From JAHEZL01 sp046074525 (GTDB lineage Bacteria; Bacteroidota; Bacteroidia; Flavobacteriales_C; GCA-002722245), in NCBI GenBank assembly GCA_046074525.1, contig JBJTOK010000033.1, positions 1 to 64,000 on the forward strand: DNA of 64,000 nucleotides. Reading direction: 5' to 3'. Below, piece after piece: positions 42,501 through 49,340 of this stretch. A program made the translations under genes and the position numbers. The notes below the pieces were generated by a model. It ran no database searches. It had not been told where the DNA came from and saw only the letters and a list, made by a program, of their open reading frames with translations. Position 1 is the first letter of the stretch, and the number at the start of each line of letters is the position of its first letter.

Positions 42501-43019
42501 GCGGCTGATGTCCTTTTTACTCAATACATGTATGGACTGAATATCCTGGATCATTACCTTTCCTTCTTCGCATTGCTTGATGAAAAGAGAAACATCATTT
42601 TCCTGAACTGTTTTCGGCTTGGCTTTAACCTTGAAATCCTTATAAGCTTTGATAGCCTCCTTGAAATAGTAATTGAGATGATAAGCCCTGGCAACATAGT
42701 AATAGGCCATATCATCAACACCTGGCTTGGAAACTGCGAATTTTAAAAAGCGGAGCGCTTCTTCTTTGTCAGGACTGGCAAAGAGCAGGCATGTACCGTA
42801 TTTATAATTGTAATTGGCATCCTGGGCATGCAAGCTGACCAGCTGCGAATAGTAGTCGAGAGCCTGAGCATATTGCTTTTGTTCAAAAAGCTTGTCGGCT
42901 TTCTTGACCATATCAGCTTCCGACTCGAAGCCATCGCCACCACCAAAGGAAAATGAAGCTGCAAAAACAAAAACAGCAAAGAGCATCTGACAATATTTAC
43001 TTATCAGACCAGTATCCAT
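36528..43019 (-). CDS. Giant envelope protein: TPR, PD40 propeller, coiled coils and three SPOR domains
   Basis: This gene encodes 2163 residues. After a signal segment (FAVFVFAASFSFG) come TPR repeats (about 30-145, LFEQKQYAQALDYYSQLV ... YYYVARAYHLNYYFKEAIKAY), a PD40/WD40-like region (about 185-345, SLDEDYPYLHPNGRILYFAS and GGYDIFKSELD) and a carboxypeptidase-regulatory-like sandwich (about 365-450). About 1350 residues of Ala/Lys/Glu/Gln-rich coiled coil follow. The C-terminus has three SPOR-type domains (about 1825-1910, 1970-2050, 2076-2158; IYTVQVGAFKN, FYTVQICVVSK, VFKVQIGAYRN). SPOR domains bind peptide-free peptidoglycan glycans at division sites. The TPR/PD40/regulatory order recalls the T9SS protein PorE, but that ends in OmpA, not SPOR. 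Probably a periplasmic or outer-membrane scaffold; the function is unknown. Confidence 0.9.
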   Translation of the reverse strand: MDTGLISKYCQMLFAVFVFAASFSFGGGDGFESEADMVKKADKLFEQKQYAQALDYYSQLVSLHAQDANYNYKYGTCLLFASPDKEEALRFLKFAVSKPGVDDMAYYYVARAYHLNYYFKEAIKAYKDFKVKAKPKTVQENDVSLFIKQCEEGKVMIQDIQSIHVLSKKDISRQEFFRAYQLNEFDRKILVKTDEFRTKLDKKNKEYSLIVHNPALSEVYFSSYGEKGENGRDLFKMVHFADGTWSQPMTLGPLINTSLDEDYPYLHPNGRILYFASQGHNSIGGYDIFKSELDTETNLWKEPVNLGFAVNSPDDDILYITDMNENVAYFASSRANTKDEITVYKIIPNKEHQDNTVIKGEIAIENTKQKGATITVTDMETGIVVGVFKSNEKTGAYSMTLPSGKQYSFKVAATGLNTMEEIVSVPEKKEALVINQKISLKITPQEQMLVDNQRQVVVDDIAFNQAYKKSADLDVNSDKDIAFNTQPVKEKIEEEPLAKHDPKTESPKGEVKIETSNGAFVEEAFKDARELEKEYNALQDDAEAAAYVANIKKEEAAAEKKELIDLSQKLTQAATPEEKQKIQQEIDQKGKVLRKKTREAAITTHYAEAKKEEAKNKKEEYVAANQYAEIIKEATDAKNTDQAIAKLEQQKQKLDEIQERNRAADQISIEEAYTKTLVSRDSEQKAADAFVQEINADLKSLENEQKQLEQQLAATKNKELQQEFKLQIDELKQDLAKKNAERVIAEAELLAIKTDTDPIPDTKTIQGLQQQVNTVKAQDPSERKAEEKKKAEEEVLKNLVASQQKDQAQSKDTATKTIAVNQGNTLINSNKQKSAEQYNSEMLKAQTAMEQLVKLEEEKKALENAMAAASKGEKKDMQKKIDVLIKEEEKKKLEVKDHLEIATNIKEKDKLNPEDIAVTNKLNEQQSAALENFSKTGTIATPVKEEVQIADKNTNLKTPIDTNVTTVKTPVDTISKNVVSVTNNFELKKDFQPEKATEDDVSLAALSAFGIKTDTSFAYGPSNTVKANLSNARTSENQALSLYLNAKAKQEAAAATDKKGDKKKLDKEAQDLQRQSQERQVQASENYFFANRAEYDYNAEIIKRAVADKKVQVPESKLTDIGNNWIAALVVREKVKSAKDFKEKVSFINEAYRRELELLRTQQAILAQIKDIKEMQQQVAASEKKIGGDTAAVKSSTDQIVNSTLPKTEQQLKQEKVHTLEEAYGVKKNSDYTYSKDVAVQNLIKEISALEDSAVTKYREAVALEVQAQTAKKSEAKKLKKQAVKLKRLGRIKEKEALAKQGELHEKEKEVNKEKIKQAFTKKKITISEKQKEDIKQVDEIFAESKKLREQAKKAKSATEQINLYNEAYAKEIQALEKQEAVLNGGTREELAAAEQKRLEEEKIAQEKQKELDRQKAEANKVIARQNAMDSLAQAKVAELQAQAEKEKNPKKKKELLAQSKEYELAADKGKNEALQKELKDDQLAYENKKSQSAELLKDKSPEQQKTIASMQNTADSLMKQATLSKARALSAADPLEARTAIVKANEQQNQALALQEKMKTVKDVPVETAKPADKNVAANNDTKKDQATGTDTPKDKTGTGDVAVNTAKKREEATKQYNQLLDEAKKTEKEIAAEVDKYTELKKEAKTYQQQSENTLAQAEGKVNEQEVQKLLNEAARLKKLADQKEEQALQSSQLIDNSRLEAQAKRKEAQLYMESLDPKVAQEVKKKAVDDNKKTDVFVDYKEKAQKEVVAAAKNTKPVDNNKGQQNNNNNNQTHSTINPDDKTIVKVDVEKAKIFGEKQSVEDAVLKDKFEISNTIVYSADKPIPIDAKLPEGLIYTVQVGAFKNPIPQDLFKGISPVNGEQTKLGFIRYTAGTFRSFKAASIARDKIRQMGYQDAFVVPFYNGQRISMEQAGQITEKASQPQQNALQAIEAREVDAINKVEVKNPVTANPQVTVNEAKSTAVNTAETFYTVQICVVSKPIAAGGPYDLQPLNVEKTPAGLYRYTTGKYKTFEEANARKAEINAAGIKDAFVTAYRGGQRISVADAQNGTVTITTNTGNPLTVTNTPSAAGIVFKVQIGAYRNEVPVETTTLFFKLPAKVEYYKDADGVTIFTVGEFTNPDDARKLKDQVIASGLKDAFMVAYQSKEKIAVDKALQLIKK

Positions 43020-43131
43020 TTATAGCAAATCAGTTTCAAATTCAGTGCTTCTAACGAAACAGACACGATAAAGTTAACAATTTTAGAAAGCGCAAAAAGG
43101 CTAAATAACAGAGGATACTAACAAATGAACG

Positions 43132-43764
43132 TTAAGTTCTCTTCTTTATTAGGTAGGTTTTATTCTCTGAGCCTTGAATGAGGCGGGTTATATTCTTTTG
43201 ATGAGTCACCAGTACGAGCACCGCAATTATGGCAGAGAAAAGCCTCAAAGAATCAGCCTCCGTTTCAAAAACAAAATTCACAAAAATAGGAAACGCTATA
43301 CCAGCAAGCATAGACCCCAGTGATACATATTTACTGATTATCAGCACCACAAGGAAAATACATAGCGACGCAAGGGCTGCCATTGGTAAAATAGCAAAAA
43401 TAATCCCTAAAAGAGTGGCTATACCTTTCCCTCCGCGGAAAGCAGCAAACACCGGGAAAATATGCCCGAGTAAAGCGGCTATACCAAAAGCCAGCTGAAG
43501 ATTAATATAAGGAATGGAATCAACAGCATAACTCGACTGGAAGTACACCATCTTCACTGCAAAATACCCTTTTAGGATATCGATGGCCAAAACAGGAATT
43601 CCAGCTTTTTTACCCAGCACTCTGAAGGTATTTGTAGCACCTGCATTCCCCGAACCATACTCCCTTACATCAATACCATAAAAATACTTCCCTATCCACA
43701 CAGCAGTAGGGATAGAACCGATAAGGTAGGCACCAAGCAATAAAACTATATTGGTTAAGGTCAT
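43132..43764 (-). CDS. plsY: Acyl-phosphate:glycerol-3-phosphate acyltransferase PlsY
   Basis: About 210 residues from the ATG at 43764; a longer frame starts at 43803, but the shorter N-terminus (MTLTNIVLLLGAYLIGSIPTA) fits the family. The three cytoplasmic motifs are present: GSGNAGATNTFR, HIFPVFAAFRGGKGIAT, and the final THQKNITRLIQGSENK. Five to six membrane segments are evident. PlsY transfers the acyl group from acyl-phosphate to glycerol-3-phosphate, the first step of membrane phospholipid synthesis. It lies downstream of bipA, behind that gene's terminator. Confidence 0.96.
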   Translation of the reverse strand: MTLTNIVLLLGAYLIGSIPTAVWIGKYFYGIDVREYGSGNAGATNTFRVLGKKAGIPVLAIDILKGYFAVKMVYFQSSYAVDSIPYINLQLAFGIAALLGHIFPVFAAFRGGKGIATLLGIIFAILPMAALASLCIFLVVLIISKYVSLGSMLAGIAFPIFVNFVFETEADSLRLFSAIIAVLVLVTHQKNITRLIQGSENKTYLIKKRT

Positions 43765-43862
43765 TAGTAACTTTGTGGGCAGCAAGGTAGCCATTAAGAC
43801 CAACTCTACAAACTAACCCGGTTTTAAAAAATCAACAATGGATATGTTGAAAAATTACTCCA

Positions 43863-43888
43863 TAAAAAAGGGCCTTTCGGCCCTTTTC
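43863..43888 (-). terminator. Intrinsic terminator of bipA
   Basis: AAAGGGCC (43867-43874) pairs with GGCCCTTT (43879-43886), TTTC loop. Read on the minus strand it is followed by six T residues, 5-30 bases after the bipA stop. Confidence 0.85.
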
Positions 43889-43893
43889 TCTTA

Positions 43894-45693
43894 TTATCCT
43901 TTACCACCTCTCTTACGATCAGTTTCCTTCAGCAGGATTTTTCTCAATCGAATTGACGTAGGCGTTAATTCCACGTATTCATCCGACTGGATATATTCTA
44001 ATGCCTCTTCCAGAGAGTGTTTGATAGGAGGAATTACTCTTGCCTTATCATCAGAACCCGCAGCACGGAAGTTGGTCAGCTGTTTTGATTTGGTCACGTT
44101 CACACAAAGATCTCCTTCTTTACTGTGTTCGCCAATTACCTGACCTTCATATACCTCTTCACCTGAATTGATGAAGAACTTACCTCTGTCTTGTAATTTA
44201 TCAATAGAATAAGCAAACGAAGTTCCCTGCTCCAAAGAGATCATAGATCCATTTTGTCTTTCCGGAATATCTCCTTTCCATGGCTCATAACCTTTCAAAC
44301 GGTGCGCCATGATAGCCTCACCTGCAGTAGCGGTCAGCATGCTGCTTCTCAAACCAATAATACCTCTGGAAGGAATATTGAACTCGAGTTTTACACGTGA
44401 TCCGATTGGCTGCATGCTCAGCATTTCACCTTTACGACGAGTTACCATATCGATTACAGTACCGGAAGACTCAGAAGGAACATCTACTGTTAAGGCTTCT
44501 ACAGGCTCTGATTTAACACCATCAATGGTTTTGATCAATACCTGCGGCTGTCCAACCTGTAATTCATAACCTTCACGACGCATCTCCTCAATAAGGATGG
44601 ACAAGTGCAATACGCCTCGTCCGTAAACCAGGAAGCTATCTGCAGAACCCGTGGATTCCATTCTCATAGCCAGGTTTTTCTCTAATTCTTTTTCCAGTCT
44701 CTCACGGATGTGGCGGGAAGTTACAAACTTGCCTTCACGGCCGAAGAACGGCGAGTTGTTAATAGAAAACAACATACTCATTGTAGGCTCGTCGATGGAA
44801 ATTGGCGGCATTGCTTCCGGGTTTTCAATATCGGCAACAGTATCACCAATCTCGAAATCTTCCAAACCAACGATGGCACAAATTTCACCTGCCTCTACCT
44901 TATCTACTTTCACTTTACCCAATCCTTCAAACACCATCAATTCCTTGATGCGCATTTTAACATGCTTGCCATCTCTCTTAATCAGCACGATCTGCTGGTT
45001 AGGCACCAACGTTCCGCGGAACAAACGACCGATAGCGATTCGACCTACGAAAGAAGAGAAATCCAATGCAGTAATCTGCAACTGAGTACCAACTCCTCCA
45101 CCTACTTTAGGCTCAGGGATATGTTCAATGATTTTATCTAAAAGGATATTGATATTGTCGGTTTTGTTTTCCCAGTGGTCGCTCATCCAGCCCATTTTTG
45201 CAGCCCCATACACTACCGGGTAATCCAATTGATCTTCATTAGCATCTAATTCAAACATCAGGTCGAAAACCTTTTCATTGGTCAGTTCAGGATCACAATT
45301 TTCCTTATCTACCTTGTTTACCACAACGATAGGCTTCAATCCCAACTGCAAAGCTTTCTGCAATACGAAACGGGTTTGCGGCATCGGTCCTTCAAAGGCA
45401 TCTACCAGCAAAAGAACTCCGTCGGTCATTTTCAATACACGCTCTACCTCTCCACCAAAGTCACTGTGACCAGGGGTATCGATAATATTGATTTTGTAAT
45501 CTTTATAGGTTACCGAAGCATTTTTTGAACGAATGGTAATCCCTCTCTCACGCTCCAGTTCATTGGAGTCCATGATCAATTCGCCTGATTCCTTATGTTC
45601 TGAAAAGAGTTTTCCGGAAGCTAAAATTTTATCTACCAGGGTAGTTTTACCGTGGTCAACGTGTGCAATAATCGCGATGTTTCTGATCTTCAT
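43894..45693 (-). CDS. typA: Ribosome-associated translational GTPase BipA/TypA
   Basis: This gene encodes 599 residues, the full family length. The G domain has HVDHGKTTLVD (G1), RGITI (G2), DTPGHSDFGGEV (G3) and NKVDK (G4). EF-G-like domains III and V follow, and the C-terminal domain (about 480-590) carries the BipA-specific region with GTSFAYSIDKLQDRGKFFI. BipA is a ribosome-binding GTPase linked to 50S assembly and stress or cold response. The short basic tail (DRKRGGKG) is normal. It is divergent from the DEAD-box helicase gene; both act on ribosome biogenesis. Confidence 0.97.
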   Translation of the reverse strand: MKIRNIAIIAHVDHGKTTLVDKILASGKLFSEHKESGELIMDSNELERERGITIRSKNASVTYKDYKINIIDTPGHSDFGGEVERVLKMTDGVLLLVDAFEGPMPQTRFVLQKALQLGLKPIVVVNKVDKENCDPELTNEKVFDLMFELDANEDQLDYPVVYGAAKMGWMSDHWENKTDNINILLDKIIEHIPEPKVGGGVGTQLQITALDFSSFVGRIAIGRLFRGTLVPNQQIVLIKRDGKHVKMRIKELMVFEGLGKVKVDKVEAGEICAIVGLEDFEIGDTVADIENPEAMPPISIDEPTMSMLFSINNSPFFGREGKFVTSRHIRERLEKELEKNLAMRMESTGSADSFLVYGRGVLHLSILIEEMRREGYELQVGQPQVLIKTIDGVKSEPVEALTVDVPSESSGTVIDMVTRRKGEMLSMQPIGSRVKLEFNIPSRGIIGLRSSMLTATAGEAIMAHRLKGYEPWKGDIPERQNGSMISLEQGTSFAYSIDKLQDRGKFFINSGEEVYEGQVIGEHSKEGDLCVNVTKSKQLTNFRAAGSDDKARVIPPIKHSLEEALEYIQSDEYVELTPTSIRLRKILLKETDRKRGGKG

Positions 45694-45780
45694 ATATTTG
45701 CTTTTGTGCTTTTAAGGGCGCAAAGATAGGAAAAGACTTCAAGGTTCAAGCATAAAACCAAAAGTTAACGAAAGCTTTAC

Positions 45781-45789
45781 TATCTTCGC
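45781..45789 (+). promoter_or_regulatory. Possible -7 element upstream of the DEAD-box helicase gene
   Basis: TATCTTCGC resembles TAnnTTTG with C in place of one T. The same nine bases occur just before the EamA gene (60260-60268). The start codon lies 70 bases downstream. Confidence 0.3.
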
Positions 45790-45859
45790 AGCGAATACTT
45801 CCGGGATTATCTTCTCCATACCCTATGTTGGTTCAATATATATTCACAAAAAACAATTT

Positions 45860-47101
45860 ATGACATTCAACGACTTAAAGCTCATTGAGCCTATATTACA
45901 AGCATTGCAAACAGAAGGCTATACACAGCCTACCCCCATACAGGCCAAAGCCATTCCTATTATTCTGGAAAAGAAGGATCTTCTGGGCTGTGCACAAACC
46001 GGGACAGGAAAAACAGCGGCCTTCGCCCTTCCTACTTTACAATTGCTTAATGAAACACCGCAAGAGAGCGGACAAAGAAAAATACGCGCATTGGTACTCA
46101 CTCCTACCCGCGAGCTGGCCATCCAAATCAGCGACAGTTTTGCTGCTTATGGTGCCAACCTCAATTTAAAACAAATGGTGATTTTTGGTGGCGTATCCCA
46201 GCAAAACCAGGTGCGCGACCTGAAGGCAGGCGTAGACATTTTAATAGCTACCCCTGGCCGACTCCTCGATTTGATGAATCAACGTTGGGTAAAACTCAAC
46301 GACATTAACTTTTTCGTATTGGACGAAGCCGACAGGATGCTTGATATGGGCTTTATCAACGATGTGAAAAAAGTGATCAGTCATTTGCCGCAAAAACGAC
46401 AAACACTCTTTTTCTCGGCTACGATGCCTCCCGAAATCCAGAGACTGGCAAATACTATATTGGTTAATCCTACCACAGTTGAAGTGACTCCTGTTTCATC
46501 TACCGCTGAAAAAATCACACAAAGTGTGTATTTCGTGGATAAAGGCGAAAAAAAGAATTTGCTGAAGCATATTTTGCAGGATACTTCTATAGCCACTGCC
46601 CTGGTTTTCACCCGCACGAAACACGGCGCCGACAAAGTGGTGCGAGATCTTAACAAATCGGGCATTAAAGCCGAAGCCATCCATGGCAACAAATCGCAAA
46701 ATGCCCGTCAGCGTGCGCTCTCCAACTTCAAGGAAGGAAAAATCCGCGCTCTGGTAGCCACCGATATTGCCGCAAGAGGAATTGATATTGATGAACTCTC
46801 GCATGTGATCAATTTTGATTTGCCCAATGTTCCCGAGACTTATGTCCACCGCATTGGCCGGACCGGCCGAGCCGGACTGAGTGGCGTTGCTTTTTCGTTT
46901 TGCGATGCGGAGGAAAGATCTTACTTGAAAGACATCAATAAGTTAATCGGAAAAACAATTCCTGTAGTGGAAGAACATCCCTTTCCAGCAGGGAACGCTC
47001 CCGCAGTAGCTCCTGCTGAAAACAACAACCGATCTCAAAAACCAGGAGAAAACAAACCACGACGCGACAATAAACGCAGATGGTGGGGGAAGAAAAAGTG
47101 A
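45860..47101 (+). CDS. DEAD-box RNA helicase, RhlE-like
   Basis: This gene encodes 413 residues. All core motifs are visible: Q motif (YTQPTPIQAKAIP), AQTGTGKT (I), PTRELAIQ (Ia), TPGRLLDL (Ib), DEAD in FVLDEADRMLDMGF (II), SAT (III), ARGIDIDELSHVINFDLP (V) and HRIGRTGRAG (VI). The C-terminal extension (about 375-413, NNNRSQKPGENKPRRDNKRRWWGKKK in parts) is short, basic and likely binds RNA. RhlE-type helicases act in ribosome assembly and RNA decay. No terminator of the usual kind follows; instead an inverted-repeat element separates it from a convergent gene. Confidence 0.95.
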   Translation: MTFNDLKLIEPILQALQTEGYTQPTPIQAKAIPIILEKKDLLGCAQTGTGKTAAFALPTLQLLNETPQESGQRKIRALVLTPTRELAIQISDSFAAYGANLNLKQMVIFGGVSQQNQVRDLKAGVDILIATPGRLLDLMNQRWVKLNDINFFVLDEADRMLDMGFINDVKKVISHLPQKRQTLFFSATMPPEIQRLANTILVNPTTVEVTPVSSTAEKITQSVYFVDKGEKKNLLKHILQDTSIATALVFTRTKHGADKVVRDLNKSGIKAEAIHGNKSQNARQRALSNFKEGKIRALVATDIAARGIDIDELSHVINFDLPNVPETYVHRIGRTGRAGLSGVAFSFCDAEERSYLKDINKLIGKTIPVVEEHPFPAGNAPAVAPAENNNRSQKPGENKPRRDNKRRWWGKKK

Positions 47102-47125
47102 GAGTGAGTTTTGAGAGTGGTTGCG

Positions 47126-47250
47126 TGTGCTTCCCTCTTGGAGAAGAGGGGTGAGGAAGGCCTTTTGCGCGGAAGCAGGGAGATGGATTAACACACAATC
47201 CATCTCCCTGCCTGCACACTTTCTAACGCACCCCTCTTCTCCAAGAGGGA
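47126..47250. repeat. Nested inverted-repeat element (22-bp outer and 15-bp inner arms)
   Basis: Bases 47132-47153 are the exact reverse complement of 47229-47250 (22 bp), and 47175-47189 of 47197-47211 (15 bp, 7-base loop). The outer arm itself can fold (CCTCTT...AAGAGG). The stretches between the arms do not pair. The element fills the gap between a helicase gene and a convergent HEAT-like gene. It shares the 13-mer TGTGCTTCCCTCT with the inverted repeat near 10167. It looks like a miniature dispersed element; it may also stop transcription from both sides. Confidence 0.8.
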
Positions 47251-47269
47251 AACCACACCCTTCAGAAAA

Positions 47270-47896
47270 TTATTTCCCCAACTTCTTCAACAACTTCTCC
47301 ACTCTCTTTCGCTTGGTAGCGGAGGTCATCTCTCCAACTCTGCTTTCCAACACCTGCTGCAAAGCCTTTTTCCCCATCGCATCCAACACAGGAAAAACAT
47401 TTTCGGCATAAGTGGGGAATTGATTTTCCGGTGCAGCATTGATAAAATCAATCAACAAAGGAAGCGTAGTTTTACTGTACTTTCTATCGGCCGATAAAAT
47501 CGTGAGAATCTTAGCTGCGTGGTCTTTAGCAATCACCGAATCACCATCGGCGGCTTCCATAATTTCGGGCAAATAATCAAAAATGACCTTTGAATTTTCC
47601 GTCACAATGGTACTCAACGCCGTCATTCCGCCCCATATCATCCGACCGTTTTTACTTTTAAGCAATCCTAAAAACTCCTTGTGGTAAGGAGCAATCAAAG
47701 CCGGCTTTTCATAACCCGCTTCATATAAAGTTTTAATACAATCAGCCTGTATATCCTTCTTTTTGCTTTTAAGGTTTTCTACCAATTCCTTCACTGCGGC
47801 CTTATCGTTTTTTGCCACAATCCTTTTTGCCAGTTCCTGATTAGGAACCTCATCTCTCCTGCCTAATGCCGAAGCTAATTGATTTAAAACGCTCAT
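47270..47896 (-). CDS. HEAT/ARM-like repeat protein of unknown function
   Basis: This gene encodes 208 residues, nearly all helical, with no signal peptide. Segments such as KAAVKELVENLKSKKKDIQADCIKTLYEAGYEKP, FLGLLKSKNGRMIWGGMTALSTIV and DHAAKILTILSADRKYSKTTLPLLIDFIN (quoted in parts) show the paired-helix HEAT pattern, as in DNA-alkylation-repair-like and phycocyanin-lyase-like HEAT proteins, but without a catalytic signature I recognise. The basic C-terminus (ATKRKRVEKLLKKLGK) could bind nucleic acid. It converges on the helicase gene across the inverted-repeat element. Confidence 0.75.
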   Translation of the reverse strand: MSVLNQLASALGRRDEVPNQELAKRIVAKNDKAAVKELVENLKSKKKDIQADCIKTLYEAGYEKPALIAPYHKEFLGLLKSKNGRMIWGGMTALSTIVTENSKVIFDYLPEIMEAADGDSVIAKDHAAKILTILSADRKYSKTTLPLLIDFINAAPENQFPTYAENVFPVLDAMGKKALQQVLESRVGEMTSATKRKRVEKLLKKLGK

Positions 47897-47989
47897 ACTT
47901 TATTTCAACACGGTGACTTACTTCTACACTTTTTAATAGCGAAATCACCATCTAAAGGATTAAATAAATGGTAAAATAAATTTTTCATT

Positions 47990-48091
47990 TCAGCCAACCA
48001 CTCCATAAATAAGCTCATCTTCAGCAGCCAGCGAAAATAAATATGGATCCAAACTAAGCAAGGCATTTATTTTCTTAAGATGATCATCCAT
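47990..48091 (-). CDS. Possible 33-residue ORF downstream of the TPR-membrane gene
   Basis: An ATG at 48091, 4 bases after the stop of the TPR-membrane gene on the same strand, opens 33 codons (MDDHLKKINALLSLDPYLFS then LAAEDELIYGVVG). The composition is protein-like and the position fits translational coupling, but the frame is short and could be chance or the remnant of a longer gene. The rest of the 47897-48095 gap shows nothing further. Confidence 0.3.
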   Translation of the reverse strand: MDDHLKKINALLSLDPYLFSLAAEDELIYGVVG

Positions 48092-48095
48092 AGAT

Positions 48096-49340
48096 TTAAT
48101 ACCTCGCGCGGCCCCAGTAATTAGCCAGCCATTGGTAAGCTACAAAAGCAATGAGATACACCAGCGACAAGGTATTCATCAGCTGGCCCGTTTTGAAAAT
48201 AACCAAAACAGACAAAATCCCGACCACCGCCATTCCCAGCGCATAGTAATTGTATTTTTTTTCGTTTTCGTCGCCGGAATAAATTCGGGATAAAGGCACC
48301 ATCATCGTGAAACCGTAAAATGTAATCGCCAAAAACACTTCCTGAAAAGTAAAGAGATAAGCAAGTAACCCAGCCACAAAAACACCTGCAGCCATTCCGA
48401 TAAAATTGGAAATTCTTACTTCCGTGTCTGTTAAAGCATAACGCCCGTATTTATTGAGTCGCAAAAACAAGTTCGACAGAGGATGAATCACCCAGGTTAA
48501 AAAGGCGAAGATGAAAATGAAAATCAGGAGAGGATAAATAAAAGGCGACCACTCGGGATGACTTTCTTCTACTTCCCCCAAAATATTCGACACAACATAA
48601 ATCCCAATGATAATGGCCCATTGCATGCCTTTACTCTGTTTCGACATCCAGAACTGGTAGTTCAAAAACCATCGATAGATAAAGTATTTGGCCTTCATAG
48701 CCTCCACCATTCCGGCACGCGCATACTCTAGTCCGGGAGCAAGTCGCAAAGCCTCCCTGAAATGCACCAAAGCCTTTTCGTGATGGCCTTTCTCCAGCAA
48801 ACCCCATCCATAATTAGTATGAGTATACGGGTTATCAGGATCTTCATTCAGCGCGCCTTCAATGGTACTGTATGCATCCTGTTTGTTGTTGAGTTTTACC
48901 TGAGCCTGAGCTTTGGTATTTAAGCAATGTAGATTAGCCGGATCACGATTTAAACCTTCTTCCGCCTTCTGCAAAGCTTCAGAATATTTCTTTTGCACCA
49001 TCTTGATATCCGCGAGCAACGCGAAATATTCGGCGTTATCAGGATTGGCGTTAATGGCAAAACCAATGAACATTTCCGACTGTGACTCATCTTTTTTATT
49101 GAGAAGGATAACAGCCTTGATATAATAAAAGTATCCTTCCGAGGCATCCAGGCGAATCGCAGAATCAATGGTGCGCAAAGCCTCATCATAATTCCCGGCT
49201 TGCAAATAAGTCCGTGCCAAAAGGCCTATAGCATAAGCGTGCTCAGGGAAATCCGACAAATGTTTTTTGATCTCCTTCTCGGCATCGGCGAATCGTCCCT
49301 GTTCCAGCAATAATTCGGCGCGGGCTAAAAACTGCGACAT
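48096..49340 (-). CDS. TPR protein with a multi-pass membrane C-terminus
   Basis: This gene encodes 414 residues. Residues 1-205 hold about five to six TPR units (FLARAELLLEQGRFADAEKEI, AYAIGLLARTYLQAGNYDEAL, PYTHTNYGWGLLEKGHHEKA). Residues of about 225-410 hold five or six membrane segments (AIIIGIYVVSNILG, PLLIFIFIFAFLTWVIHPL, MAAGVFVAGLLAYLF, YALGMAVVGILSVLVIF, LVYLIAFVAYQWLANYW). With no signal peptide, the TPR part should be cytoplasmic. Its ATG overlaps the stop of the TPR-AAA gene, so the two proteins are made together and probably interact through their TPR domains. Function unknown. Confidence 0.82.
   Translation of the reverse strand: MSQFLARAELLLEQGRFADAEKEIKKHLSDFPEHAYAIGLLARTYLQAGNYDEALRTIDSAIRLDASEGYFYYIKAVILLNKKDESQSEMFIGFAINANPDNAEYFALLADIKMVQKKYSEALQKAEEGLNRDPANLHCLNTKAQAQVKLNNKQDAYSTIEGALNEDPDNPYTHTNYGWGLLEKGHHEKALVHFREALRLAPGLEYARAGMVEAMKAKYFIYRWFLNYQFWMSKQSKGMQWAIIIGIYVVSNILGEVEESHPEWSPFIYPLLIFIFIFAFLTWVIHPLSNLFLRLNKYGRYALTDTEVRISNFIGMAAGVFVAGLLAYLFTFQEVFLAITFYGFTMMVPLSRIYSGDENEKKYNYYALGMAVVGILSVLVIFKTGQLMNTLSLVYLIAFVAYQWLANYWGRARY

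Noticed and set aside
36528..43019. Reading the giant SPOR protein as PorE itself
   Set aside because: PorE ends in an OmpA-type domain and is far shorter; this protein ends in SPOR-like domains and has a very long coiled coil.
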